Below are positions 25,669 through 33,999 of a stretch of DNA of 64,000 nt, piece after piece. The notes beneath the pieces were generated by a model. It was not told the origin of the DNA. It saw only the letters and a list, made by a program, of their open reading frames with translations, and did no database searches. The stretch is from Collinsella sp. (lineage in GTDB: Bacteria; Actinomycetota; Coriobacteriia; Coriobacteriales; Coriobacteriaceae). The translations under genes were made by a program, and so were the position numbers. Each line of letters begins with the position of its first letter. The first letter of the stretch is position 1. The stretch lies in assembly GCA_019419545.1 (NCBI GenBank), contig DXZT01000058.1, positions 1 through 64,000 on the forward strand. The letters are read 5' to 3'.

Positions 25669-27447
25669 ATGGACGCCATCGTAAAGATGCTCGAAAAGCA
25701 TCAACCGTTCTTTGAGAAAATCTCGAGGAACATCTACCTCCAGGCCATTAAGGACGGATTCCTTGGGTGCATGCCCATCGTCCTCACCTCTTCGATCTTC
25801 CTACTGATTGCCACCCTTCCTGGCGTAGTTGGCATCACGCTGCCCCAGCCGCTCATCGACTGGTGCAACAAGCTGTACAACTTCACCATGGGCGTCATGG
25901 GCATCATGGTTGCCGGCACCACTGCCAAGAACTTTACGGCTTCCATGAACCGTCGCATGCCCGCCGGCAAAGTGCTCAACGACGGCTCCACCATGGTTGC
26001 CGCCCAGTGCAGCATGCTTTTGCTCGCTGTTACGCAGTTCACCACCAAGTTCAACGGCTCCGAACTTTCGGTCTTCGATTGCACCAGCATGGGTACGCGC
26101 GGTCTGTTCTCGGCCTATATCGCCGCGTTCATTACCGTTTGGGTCTATAAGTTCTGCGTCTCGCGCGATCTGACCATTAAGCTGCCCAAGGAGGTCCCAG
26201 GCGCCATCGCTCAGAACTTCCGCGACATTATTCCCTTTGGCGGCGCCGTCATCATCTGCGGCATCATCGATGTCGTCGTGCGCAACCTCATGGGCGTTCC
26301 GTTCTCCGAGCTGCTTATCAAACTGCTCTCCCCGCTCTTTACCGCTGCAGAAACCTATCCTGGCCTTATCCTTATCCAGGCAGCCACCGCGTTCTTCTGG
26401 TTCATCGGCGTCCACGGCCCCTCGATCGTCCAGCCGGGCATCGACCCCATCCGTCTTGCCAATCAGGCCGAGAACCTGCAGGTTCTGCTGGCCGGTGGTC
26501 ACCCCGCCCACTCCCTCACCTTTAACATGTCGCTCGTGGGTGAGTTCGGCGGCACCGGCGCCACGTTCATCGTGCCGCTTCTGCTGATTCTCTTTATGAA
26601 GTCCAAGCAGCTCAAGGCCGTCGGTAAGGCCTCGATTGTTCCTGTTGCCTTTGCTGTCAACGAGCCGCTGCTCTTTGGCGCGCCGATGATCCTTAACCCC
26701 TACATGCTCGTCCCCTTTGTTGCCGCCGGTTGCGTCAACGTGAGTGTTGCCAAGTTCTTTATCGATAACATGGGCATGAACGGCTTCTCCTTCGTGGTGC
26801 CTTGGGCTACCCCTGCCCCCATCGGCATCTTCATCACCACGAACTTCCAGCTTATCGCCCTGGTATTTGTCGCGATTATCATCTTGCTGGACGCCATCAT
26901 CTACCTTCCGTTCTTGAAGGCATACGATAAGCTGCTCTGCGACCAGGAGGCCGAGCGCGCCGCCGAGCTGGGTCTCGAGTCCGATGGTGCCGCCGCCATC
27001 GCCGCCAACGCCCCTGCGCCCGCTGCCGAGCAGGCTACCGCTTCCGTCGAGACGACCGCTGCCGCCGCCGACAGCAAGCCTGTCGCCGATCAGCCCGAGC
27101 CCGCTGCCGATGCATCCGCCAAGAAGGATGTCGATGGCCTGAAGGTCCTCGTCCTGTGCGCCGGCGCCGGCACCTCTGCCATGCTCGCCAACGCCATCAA
27201 GGAAGGTGCCGCACAGACCGGAGAGAACATCGCTTCCTCCGCAGGCGCCTATGGCCAGCACACTGCCATCATGGATCAGTACGACGTCATCGTGCTCGCC
27301 CCGCAGGTTCGTAGCTACTACAACGACATGAAGGCCGACACCGATCGCCTGGGCATTAAGCTGCTCGCTCCCCGCGGTAAGGAATATATCGACCTTACCC
27401 GCGACCCCGCTGGCGCCATCAAGTGGCTCCGCGAGAACCTCGACTAG
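25669..27447 (+). CDS. PTS lactose/cellobiose-family EIICB (module 3)
   Basis: The 592-residue EIICB has a membrane EIIC domain (about 1-425), an Ala/Pro/Glu-rich linker and an EIIB domain with phosphocysteine Cys497 in VLCAGAGTSAMLANAI. ATG 25669 follows AAAGGAG. It is closely similar to the module 2 protein across EIIB. It lies 75 bp before a lacG-like gene. A hairpin without U-tract (27464-27486) separates them. Confidence 0.92.
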   Translation: MDAIVKMLEKHQPFFEKISRNIYLQAIKDGFLGCMPIVLTSSIFLLIATLPGVVGITLPQPLIDWCNKLYNFTMGVMGIMVAGTTAKNFTASMNRRMPAGKVLNDGSTMVAAQCSMLLLAVTQFTTKFNGSELSVFDCTSMGTRGLFSAYIAAFITVWVYKFCVSRDLTIKLPKEVPGAIAQNFRDIIPFGGAVIICGIIDVVVRNLMGVPFSELLIKLLSPLFTAAETYPGLILIQAATAFFWFIGVHGPSIVQPGIDPIRLANQAENLQVLLAGGHPAHSLTFNMSLVGEFGGTGATFIVPLLLILFMKSKQLKAVGKASIVPVAFAVNEPLLFGAPMILNPYMLVPFVAAGCVNVSVAKFFIDNMGMNGFSFVVPWATPAPIGIFITTNFQLIALVFVAIIILLDAIIYLPFLKAYDKLLCDQEAERAAELGLESDGAAAIAANAPAPAAEQATASVETTAAAADSKPVADQPEPAADASAKKDVDGLKVLVLCAGAGTSAMLANAIKEGAAQTGENIASSAGAYGQHTAIMDQYDVIVLAPQVRSYYNDMKADTDRLGIKLLAPRGKEYIDLTRDPAGAIKWLRENLD

Positions 27448-27463
27448 CTCCTCCCTCTGTTGA

Positions 27464-27486
27464 TGCCCGAATCCCCAGTTCGGGCA
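27464..27486 (+). other. Intra-operon hairpin between EIICB and lacG (module 3)
   Basis: TGCCCGAA and TTCGGGCA pair around a short loop. With no U-tract it is more likely an mRNA processing or stability element than a full terminator. Confidence 0.45.
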
Positions 27487-27522
27487 CCTCTCCCTATTCC
27501 TATCCCACAGAAAGGATGACTC

Positions 27523-28944
27523 ATGACCAACCCCATGCAGTTCCCCGACGGCTTTGTGTTTGGCGGCGCCACCGCCGCTTACCAGGTTGAGGGCGAGACC
27601 CGTACGCACGGCAAGGGCAAAGTGCCCTGGGACGATTTCCTGGCAGCTCAGGGTCGCTTCTCCCCCGATCCCGCAAGCGATTTCTACAACAAGTACCCGG
27701 TCGATATCGACTTGTGCCAGCGCTTCGGCATCAACGGTATTCGCGTCTCCATCGCTTGGAGCCGTATCTTCCCCAACGGCACCGGTGAGATTAACCCCGA
27801 GGGCGTCGCTTTCTATCACGAGCTTTTCGCCGCCTGCAACAAAGCTGGCGTTATCCCCTATGTCACGCTCGATCACTTCGATACGCCCGAGGCCTTCTAC
27901 CAGGACGGCGGCGAGGGCTTCCTGACGCGCACGACCATCGACGCCTTTGTCGAGTACGCCAAGTTCTGCTTTGCCGAGTTCACCGAAGTCAAGCACTGGT
28001 TCACCTTTAACGAGATTCCCGCGACCGCCGAGGGCAGCTTTATCGTCGGCAACTGGCCGCACGGCGAGAAGTACCGCCTGGACAAGGCCTTCCAGCTCAT
28101 GCACAACATGATGGTGGCCCACGCCAAGGCTGTCGTCGCTTTCCATGAGGGCGGCTTTGAGGGCGAGATCGGCATTGTCCAGAACCTGGAGCCCAAATAT
28201 CCCCTCGACCCCAACAACGCCGCCGACTGCGAGGCAGCTCGCATGGCCGACGTCATCAACAACCGCTGGGTACTCGACGCCACCTTCCGCGGCCACTATG
28301 CAGCCGATACCATGGAGGCTGCGACCAAGCTGGCCCATATCGCCGGCGGCGAGCTCGACGTCCGCGACGAGGACATCGCCGCACTGACCGCCGCGCTCCC
28401 CTACAACGATTGCCTGGGCGTTAACACCTACAAGTGCCAGTTCCTGCGTGCCGCCGAGGGCGAAAACGACATCAACCACAATGGCACCGGCGACAAGGGC
28501 TCCTCGCGCTGGTTCCTCAAGGGCGTGGGCGAGTCATGCGTGCGCGAAGGCGTACCCACCACCGATTGGGACTGGATCATCTATCCCGAGGGCCTCTACG
28601 ACCTGCTGCTCCGCATTAAGAACGATTACCCCAACTACAAGAAGATCTACATCACCGAGAACGGCATGGGCTATAAGGACGACTTCGAGGACGGCTTTAT
28701 CGACGACGCCCCTCGCATCGACTACATGCGTCAGCATCTCGCGTGGATCCTCAAGGCAATCGACGGCGGCGTGAACGTCGACGGCTACTTTGTGTGGTCG
28801 CTGCAGGACCAGTTCTCCTGGACCAACGGCTATAACAAGCGCTACGGCCTGTTCTACATCGACTTCGAGACCCAGAAGCGCTATCCCAAGGCGAGTGCGT
28901 ACTGGTACAAGAACGTCGCGGAGACCGGCCTGCTTATGGCCTAA
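27523..28944 (+). CDS. lacG: 6-phospho-beta-galactosidase/glucosidase, GH1 (module 3)
   Basis: This 473-residue GH1 enzyme has acid/base Glu164 in WFTFNEI and nucleophile Glu379 in ITENGMGYKD. It is very close to the module 1 enzyme (same N-terminal DGFVFGGATAAYQVEGETRT-type sequence and same C-terminal KRYPKASAYWYKN ending). ATG 27523 follows AAAGGA. Duplication of the EIICB-lacG unit is the simple explanation. Galactoside preference is inferred from the locus. Confidence 0.88.
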   Translation: MTNPMQFPDGFVFGGATAAYQVEGETRTHGKGKVPWDDFLAAQGRFSPDPASDFYNKYPVDIDLCQRFGINGIRVSIAWSRIFPNGTGEINPEGVAFYHELFAACNKAGVIPYVTLDHFDTPEAFYQDGGEGFLTRTTIDAFVEYAKFCFAEFTEVKHWFTFNEIPATAEGSFIVGNWPHGEKYRLDKAFQLMHNMMVAHAKAVVAFHEGGFEGEIGIVQNLEPKYPLDPNNAADCEAARMADVINNRWVLDATFRGHYAADTMEAATKLAHIAGGELDVRDEDIAALTAALPYNDCLGVNTYKCQFLRAAEGENDINHNGTGDKGSSRWFLKGVGESCVREGVPTTDWDWIIYPEGLYDLLLRIKNDYPNYKKIYITENGMGYKDDFEDGFIDDAPRIDYMRQHLAWILKAIDGGVNVDGYFVWSLQDQFSWTNGYNKRYGLFYIDFETQKRYPKASAYWYKNVAETGLLMA

Positions 28945-28965
28945 CTTTTGCCGCATACCCCTGTC

Positions 28966-29015
28966 GGCCGCACGCGAATCCCTCCACGGGTTCGCATGCG
29001 GCCTTTTTGTTTTTG
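28966..29015 (+). terminator. Rho-independent terminator of PTS module 3
   Basis: GGCCGCACGCGAA (28966-28978) pairs with 28991-29003 (one internal mismatch), followed by TTTTTGTTTTT. Confidence 0.88.
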
Positions 29016-29036
29016 GTGGGCTCGAGCGGATCATTC

Positions 29037-29173
29037 GTCTCGATCTGTAACACGTAACCGAGTATTCCGGCCCTACCTGTTACAGATCGAGACAAACGTT
29101 CGAACCAATCCAAACAATGTCAATCTGTAACGTTTGGCCGAGTTTTTCGGTCCCAACCGTTACTGATTGAGAC
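29037..29173. repeat. Tandem hairpin repeat array 3 (2 copies, ~80-bp monomer)
   Basis: Unit 1 has perfect arms at 29037-29052 and 29078-29093. Unit 2 has arms at 29119-29132 and 29158-29173, with GTAACG/CGTTAC in place of GTAACA/TGTTAC, a paired change. GTAAC words are 80 bp apart. Confidence 0.9.
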
Positions 29174-29234
29174 AATTAGATAGTCAAATCCGCGCTTTCC
29201 AAGCAGCTATGAAGCACGGCTCTTTCCTTGCTTT

Positions 29235-29303
29235 CAGTATCACGAACATATTTTCGGTATCATTTAATGTTATTATGATACCGAAAATATGTTCGTGATA
29301 CTG
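29235..29303. promoter_or_regulatory. Perfect 29-bp-arm palindrome directly upstream of fic
   Basis: Bases 29235-29263 are the exact reverse complement of 29275-29303, with an 11-nt A/T-rich loop (TTAATGTTATT). It ends 11 bp before the fic ATG and just before its GGAG. Each arm holds GTATCACGAAC and CGGTATCAT. It may be an operator for the Fic protein's own winged helix, an RNA hairpin over the start, or both. Confidence 0.8.
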
Positions 29304-29314
29304 AACGGAGCAGC

Positions 29315-30547
29315 ATGCGCCAGTTTGATTACGCCACAGTCCCAGCGAAACTCGAGGCAACTCCAATCACCAACCTTCTCCTCTCGATACGCGAGCATAA
29401 AGGCCGTCAGCTTGTTCTGGGTCAAGTCAGACCCGAGCTTCTATCGTCCCTTATGGAGGAAGCTAAGATCCAAAGCACCCAATCCTCCAACGGACTTGAA
29501 GGAATTGTTACCACCCAAAAAAGACTCAAAGCAATCATGGCGTATTCCGCCAAGCCAAGCTCCCGCGCAGAGGAAGAAATCGCTGGATACCGAGATGCGC
29601 TGTCGCTTATTCACGAGCAGCACGATTTCATTCCCGTAACGCCATCGGTCATTTTGCAGTTGCATCGTGACCTCATGGCACACACAGCAATCTCGTATGG
29701 GGGCCATTGGAAAGATAGCGATAACGAAATCATCTCCATCGACGATCAAGGCAATCGATTTGTGCGCTTTAGGCCGCCTTCGGCCCTGGCAACCCCCGGA
29801 CTTATCGAAGAAGCCTGTCGGTCCCTCAATGATGCCTTATCTCGTCAAGTTTGCGACCCCCTCCTTATATCATTGCGCTTCATCTTCGATTTTGTCAGCA
29901 TTCATCCCTTCAACGATGGCAATGGTAGGATGAGCCGGCTCCTTACAACGCTGCTACTCGAAAAGACTGGATACGACGTTGCGCGTTACATCAGCATCGA
30001 ACGTCTCATTGAAGACAATAAAGCGCTTTATTACAACGCCCTCGCCGCAAGCTCCACTGGATGGAATGAAAATCAAAACACCGAAGTGCCCTTTATCCGT
30101 TTTATGCTCGGAACCATCCTGGCGGCCTACCGACAGCTCGAGCAGCACACCCAGATTGAATCTGGCACTCACCCCATGTCGAAGCAAGCACGTATAGCTG
30201 CTCTATTTCAGCAGAGACCCGGCGTCATCAAGAAATCCGACATCCAGTCCAACTGCCCCGATATCAGCGAGATAACCGTTAAACGAACCCTCAGTCAGCT
30301 TGTTGGTTGCAGCGCAATCGAGAAAACAGGAGCGGGTCGTTCGACGGGCTACATACTCAAAGACGTCCACGCCCTGGAATTATTCTTGCAATCCGCAATA
30401 CCCGACGGCAGGTCAGAAATTACAAAAAAGTCCCCAAAGGACAAACTCCTTGAACGCATAAACCGCGCGGAAGATGAAAGCAAAGACGAACTCTACGAAG
30501 ACTACGGTTCATTCTCAAGGAATATCAAAGCGAAATACGAAGTCTAG
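29315..30547 (+). CDS. Class II Fic-domain protein with C-terminal winged helix
   Basis: Fic domains transfer AMP (or other nucleotide parts) to target proteins. This 410-residue protein has the full core HPFNDGNGRMSR with catalytic His197. An N-terminal inhibitory helix carries S58-N-G-L-E62-G63, fitting the class II (S/T)xxxE(G/N) pattern, so activity should be self-inhibited. Residues about 285-350 look like a winged helix (KKSDIQSNCPDISEITVKRT, then SAIEKTGAGRSTGYILK), followed by a charged tail. ATG 29315 follows GGAG. Base composition is lower in GC than the PTS genes, suggesting transfer. No separate antitoxin gene is visible. Confidence 0.92.
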   Translation: MRQFDYATVPAKLEATPITNLLLSIREHKGRQLVLGQVRPELLSSLMEEAKIQSTQSSNGLEGIVTTQKRLKAIMAYSAKPSSRAEEEIAGYRDALSLIHEQHDFIPVTPSVILQLHRDLMAHTAISYGGHWKDSDNEIISIDDQGNRFVRFRPPSALATPGLIEEACRSLNDALSRQVCDPLLISLRFIFDFVSIHPFNDGNGRMSRLLTTLLLEKTGYDVARYISIERLIEDNKALYYNALAASSTGWNENQNTEVPFIRFMLGTILAAYRQLEQHTQIESGTHPMSKQARIAALFQQRPGVIKKSDIQSNCPDISEITVKRTLSQLVGCSAIEKTGAGRSTGYILKDVHALELFLQSAIPDGRSEITKKSPKDKLLERINRAEDESKDELYEDYGSFSRNIKAKYEV

Positions 30548-30667
30548 CCATACCTCAGAATGGCCTCACCCTTGTTGCCCAAAACTATTTGCGAGTCATT
30601 TTCCGCGTCATTGTAAAACGATAATCCCCGCGCCGGCAGAGGGCAGACGTATCGCCTGCAGCGTTAA

Positions 30668-31432
30668 CTAGCAGATGACCTGCGTGTGTTCCTCGATGGC
30701 GGCGCGATCTCCGTCAGCAATACCCGGTTCGCACACCACGGCGTCCAAATTGTCCAGGCGACAGAAGGTGTAGAAGTCGCGCTTGCCTATCTTGCTGGAA
30801 TCGGCGATCAGATAGCGCGAGTCAGCCTTGCTAAAGGCGAGCTGCTGGATACGACCCTCATCCATATTGGACGTTGATACGTCGCCATCCAGAATGCCGT
30901 TGGCGCCGATAAACGCCGCATCGATGCCCAGCGCGCGCAGGGTATCCTCGGCCGTTGGTCCCACAAAAGCGGCGGTGCGGCGGCGGTACATACCGCCCAC
31001 GAGGCACAGCTCGCAGTCCTCGCGCTCCTCGAGCAGGTTGAATACCGAAAGCGAATTGGTCACAATACGCAGGCGAAACGTCGGCAGCATCGAGGCCATC
31101 TGCTCCACCGTAGTGCCCGTACCCAAAAAGATGGTCGAGCCCTCCTCGATGAGCTCCACAGCACGGCGCGCAATCTGCAGCTTTTCCTCGGCATGCTTAG
31201 TGCGCTTTTCGCTGTGCGAATACTCATGGCGCAACATAGCGTGGGGACGGCCCTGTGCACTGCGGGCTCCGCCGTGCACGCGCTCGATCTCGCCTAGGCT
31301 CGCAAGCTCCTCAAGGTCGCGGCGGATCGTCATGTCCGAAACGCCCAGCGCATCCGAAATCTCCTTGACCGAGACCGTGCCCTGCTCCTCAAGCAGCTGA
31401 CGAACCTTATCCTGACGCTCCGCCTTAATCAC
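30668..31432 (-). CDS. DeoR/GlpR-family transcriptional regulator
   Basis: The GTG at 31432, 6 nt after AGGA, gives a 254-residue protein of usual length; an in-frame extension to 31540 adds a Cys/Trp-rich stretch unlike the family. The N-terminal winged helix (ERQDKVRQLLEEQGTVSVKE, SDMTIRRDLEELASLGEIER) is followed by a DeoRC domain (STIFLGTGTTVEQMASML, VGGMYRRRTAAFVGP). It is divergent from galM. A GAACAAAT word in the shared promoter space resembles the half-site of the lacA dyads, so this may be the LacR-like repressor. Confidence 0.87.
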   Translation of the reverse strand: MIKAERQDKVRQLLEEQGTVSVKEISDALGVSDMTIRRDLEELASLGEIERVHGGARSAQGRPHAMLRHEYSHSEKRTKHAEEKLQIARRAVELIEEGSTIFLGTGTTVEQMASMLPTFRLRIVTNSLSVFNLLEEREDCELCLVGGMYRRRTAAFVGPTAEDTLRALGIDAAFIGANGILDGDVSTSNMDEGRIQQLAFSKADSRYLIADSSKIGKRDFYTFCRLDNLDAVVCEPGIADGDRAAIEEHTQVIC

Positions 31433-31637
31433 GATGAGTCCTCGCTGTTCTACGCATACATGCCATTCAAACAATAACGAACAAATTGTATCAGACTCGC
31501 GTGCGTTAATAATAAGCGCCCACACAGCCCTAATCATCACTTTTTTGAGAAAAATACCCCCTGCTTTAGTGAGATGTAGTGATAATCTCGCCTGTTCGCG
31601 CTACAGTTTGTCCGAATACCTCGATGTTAGGAACCAA

Positions 31638-32690
31638 ATGATCACTTCCGAGCTTTTCGGCACCGCGCCGTGCGGTACCCCCGTTCATCGCTACACCCTC
31701 AACGGGCCCGAGATCTGCGTTCGCATTATGGACTATGGCGCCACCGTGCTTGGTATCGATGTGCCCGACATTCCTGGCAACGTACGCGATGTGGTGCTGG
31801 GCTTCGATAAGCTCGAGGATTACTTTGACAACCCCGCCTGCTTTGGCGCAACCATCGGCCCCGTGGCAAACCGCACCGCGGGTGCCACGATCACCATCGA
31901 TGGCACAGACTGGCATCTGCCCGCCAACGAGGGCGCCAATAACCTGCACAGCGATCTTGAGCACGGCCTGCATAAGCGCGTGTGGGATGCTGAGCTCGAC
32001 GAGGTCCACAACGCCGTGCACATGACCACCTCGCTTAAGGATGGCGAGCTGGGCCTGCCCGGCAACCGAACCTTTACGGCCGTGTTTACCGTTACGCGCA
32101 CCGGCGTCTTCCGCATCGAGTACGGCTGCGAGAGCGACCGCGCCACCTACGTGTCCATGACCAACCACACCTACTTCAACCTTGCCGGCCACAACGCCGG
32201 CATGGACTGCGAGCACTTCTTTGTAGCCAACGCCGCCCACTACCTGCCCATCAATGAGCAGAACATCCCCACCGGCCAGATTGCTCCGGTCGACGGCACG
32301 CCGTTTGACTTCCGCGAGCTGCGCCCCGTCGCACCCGGCATGGAGGCCGACGACCCGCAGATTAAGCAGGCCCGCGGCTACGACCATTGCCTGTGCATCG
32401 GCGGCTATCAGTACGGCCGCAACCTGCGCCGCGCTCTGCATGTTGAGGAGATGTGGACCGGCCGTGAGATGGACTACTACACCACTGCCCCGGGCGTGCA
32501 GCTCTACACCGGCAACTGGCTGGGCGACGAGCACGCCAAGGACGACGCCAATTATGGCTGGGGTGCTGGCTTTGCCCTCGAGGCCGAAATGTATCCCGAC
32601 ACGCCGCACCATACACTGTTCCCCCAGGGCATCGTGGGCCCGGGTCATCCCTACAGCAATGTCATCGAGTACCACTTTATGAGGCACTAA
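31638..32690 (+). CDS. galM: Aldose 1-epimerase (galactose mutarotase)
   Basis: GalM interconverts alpha and beta galactose, feeding GalK. The start at 31638 (AGGA 5 nt upstream) gives 350 residues, the normal length; the open frame back to 31434 is not needed. Catalytic motifs are NRTAGATITIDG, MTNHTYFNLAG (His acid), an intermediate DHC region and LEAEMYPDTPHH (Glu base). It is separated from galK-galT by 23 kb and paired with a DeoR regulator. Confidence 0.92.
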   Translation: MITSELFGTAPCGTPVHRYTLNGPEICVRIMDYGATVLGIDVPDIPGNVRDVVLGFDKLEDYFDNPACFGATIGPVANRTAGATITIDGTDWHLPANEGANNLHSDLEHGLHKRVWDAELDEVHNAVHMTTSLKDGELGLPGNRTFTAVFTVTRTGVFRIEYGCESDRATYVSMTNHTYFNLAGHNAGMDCEHFFVANAAHYLPINEQNIPTGQIAPVDGTPFDFRELRPVAPGMEADDPQIKQARGYDHCLCIGGYQYGRNLRRALHVEEMWTGREMDYYTTAPGVQLYTGNWLGDEHAKDDANYGWGAGFALEAEMYPDTPHHTLFPQGIVGPGHPYSNVIEYHFMRH

Positions 32691-32718
32691 GCCCATAACG
32701 CAATAAATCGCACAGCAG

Positions 32719-32752
32719 CGCCCGCCGACACCACCGCCGACGGGCGTTTTTT
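32719..32752 (+). terminator. Rho-independent terminator of galM
   Basis: CGCCCG and CGGGCG close an imperfect stem and are followed by TTTTTT. Confidence 0.8.
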
Positions 32753-32796
32753 CATCTTTTGGCTCATTTTCGCTGTGACTGTATGAGTGACATATC

Positions 32797-32948
32797 AAAA
32801 CTATGCCCATTTACTACGTTTAGCCCGGGGTGCTCGACCATGCACCGGTTTTTGTTAAATTCGCAAGCCGACTACCTGCGGTTTTGTTTTTCTCAAATTC
32901 GACATACTCGGCGATAGCCGACCAAACGTAGTAAATGGGCATAGTTTT
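32797..32948. repeat. Long inverted repeat, 25-bp perfect arms
   Basis: Bases 32797-32821 are the exact reverse complement of 32924-32948, with 102 bp between. The interior includes GGTGCTCGACCATGCACC, a small hairpin. It fills the space between galM and the IIB-like gene. Confidence 0.9.
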
Positions 32949-33015
32949 TGACAGGCGGCATCGCGCGCATCCCTCGCAAGGGCAAAATGATCCGTTTTCC
33001 TCCGTCCCCAAGGGA

Positions 33016-33498
33016 TCAATTGAACAGATTGCCAATGGGGTCGGGGGCGGAACTGGGGATATAACGGATTTCTAGCTCTATGCCGAGCTTTTGCAACTCT
33101 TTGAAGGCGGCGATGTCCGCATCGTCTACGGCAATGGCAGGCGTTGCAGAGCGCTTGCCCTCCCTCGCCCGCATATGGCCGATGCTGATCTTGGTTATTG
33201 GCACACCGCCCTTAACCAGCGCGAGTGCATCCGTGGGCGACGCCACCATGATGAGAATCCATTGGCGCGGCGTTGCGGTATGAATGATGTCGACGGTCCT
33301 TTGCACCGAGAAAAACCGCGTCCACACGCCCTCGGGCGCCGCGACCCTCATAGGCGCCCATTGGCGCGAATCAGCCGCGATCTCATCGTTGACGATTAGG
33401 ACGAGGTTGGAACCCACAGCCTCGTTCCACAGCTCGACGTCTTGCCCGTAAATAAACCGATCATCGATACGTGTAAGAAGGATCCTGGGTTGAGCCAT
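33016..33498 (-). CDS. Orphan PTS mannose-family EIIB-like protein lacking the active His
   Basis: The 160-residue protein is a full-length paralogue of the EIIB at 43.8 kb. The catalytic motif of that protein reads RIDNRLVHGQ with His17; here it reads RIDDRFIYGQ with Tyr17. The rest of the fold is kept (VKGGVPITKISIGHM, AAFKELQKLGIELEIRYIPS). No EIIA, EIIC or EIID is adjacent. It cannot carry phosphate by the known mechanism, so a regulatory or sensing role, or decay, is inferred. The ribosome site is only GGGG. Confidence 0.85.
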   Translation of the reverse strand: MAQPRILLTRIDDRFIYGQDVELWNEAVGSNLVLIVNDEIAADSRQWAPMRVAAPEGVWTRFFSVQRTVDIIHTATPRQWILIMVASPTDALALVKGGVPITKISIGHMRAREGKRSATPAIAVDDADIAAFKELQKLGIELEIRYIPSSAPDPIGNLFN

Positions 33499-33587
33499 GG
33501 CAGCCCCATTCTGTTTGAGACCCGTAAGAGCGAGACATCACGTCTCCAATATTAGTGCATTTAAAGTGAGAAAAGCCGTCAGAACAC

Positions 33588-33616
33588 TTGCGCGGATTTG
33601 CGATGTCCCGTATCAT
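33588..33616 (+). promoter_or_regulatory. Sigma70-type promoter of the tRNA gene
   Basis: TTGCGC (33588-33593) and TATCAT (33611-33616) are 17 bp apart and precede the tRNA by 39 bp. Confidence 0.6.
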
Positions 33617-33655
33617 AGACAGCCGTTGACGCCTCAATTGCGTCATCACATGGCC

Positions 33656-33731
33656 GCCAGCGTAGCTCAGTTGGTAGAGCACCGCTCTCGTAAAGCGGGG
33701 GTCACCGGTTCGAGCCCGGTCGCTGGCTCCA
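33656..33731 (+). tRNA. tRNA-Thr (anticodon CGT), CCA encoded
   Basis: Acceptor GCCAGCG pairs with CGCTGGC; the D-arm is GCTCAGTTGGTAGAGC; anticodon stem CCGCT/AGCGG encloses the loop CTCGTAA, giving anticodon CGT; the T-arm has GGTTCGAGCCC. Discriminator T and CCA (33729-33731) are encoded. Confidence 0.97.
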
Positions 33732-33742
33732 TTGCACAAGAT

Positions 33743-33766
33743 AGCCGCCTTCGGGCGGCTTTTTTG
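33743..33766 (+). terminator. Terminator after tRNA-Thr
   Basis: AGCCGCC-TTCG-GGCGGCT followed by TTTTT. The next 233 bp (33767-33999) hold no gene I can support. Confidence 0.9.
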
Positions 33767-33999
33767 TTGCCGATTTTGAGTGCGTGCTGAGTGCGTGCGC
33801 GCCAATCCAAGCATCGCCACGTCAACAGCGGCCCACTCGGTGGACTTCGGGTTTAATGCTTAGGGGCGGGGATTTACCAAAGTGGAATCTTAATGAAAAG
33901 AAACCCAGCTGTAACAAGTGCCATGGTGGGGGCTCGAATTGGCCATATAGATCTAAAATAGTCACGATATACAAATGTCGAGAGACGTTGGGGATATAG

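Noticed and set aside
25801..28479. 892-codon open frame on the minus strand opposite EIICB and lacG of module 3 (and similar 400-550-codon frames at 15601-17250 and 17488-18741)
   Set aside because: They are antisense to genes with clear active sites and domains. Long antisense frames are expected from GC-rich codon use (few TA-containing codons). Their translations are low-complexity Gly/Val/Asp/Leu with no recognisable domain or ribosome site.
19060..29173. Tandem hairpin repeats as a CRISPR array or integron attC sites
   Set aside because: The repeated part is the long unit with only about 25-bp spacers, two of which resemble each other; there are no cas genes. attC would need GTTRRRY/RYYYAAC cores and gene cassettes, which are absent.
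29289..29639. Alternative-frame gene overlapping fic
   Set aside because: It starts in the palindrome, has no ribosome site, and the fic frame carries the catalytic motif.
31434..31637. Upstream extension of galM
   Set aside because: It would start inside the divergent promoter region, adds 68 residues unlike the family, and ATG 31638 has a good ribosome site.
33461..33820. Minus-strand open frame across tRNA-Thr reading ARTGDPRFTRAVLYQLSYAG
   Set aside because: This is the well-known false protein obtained by translating the complement of a tRNA gene.
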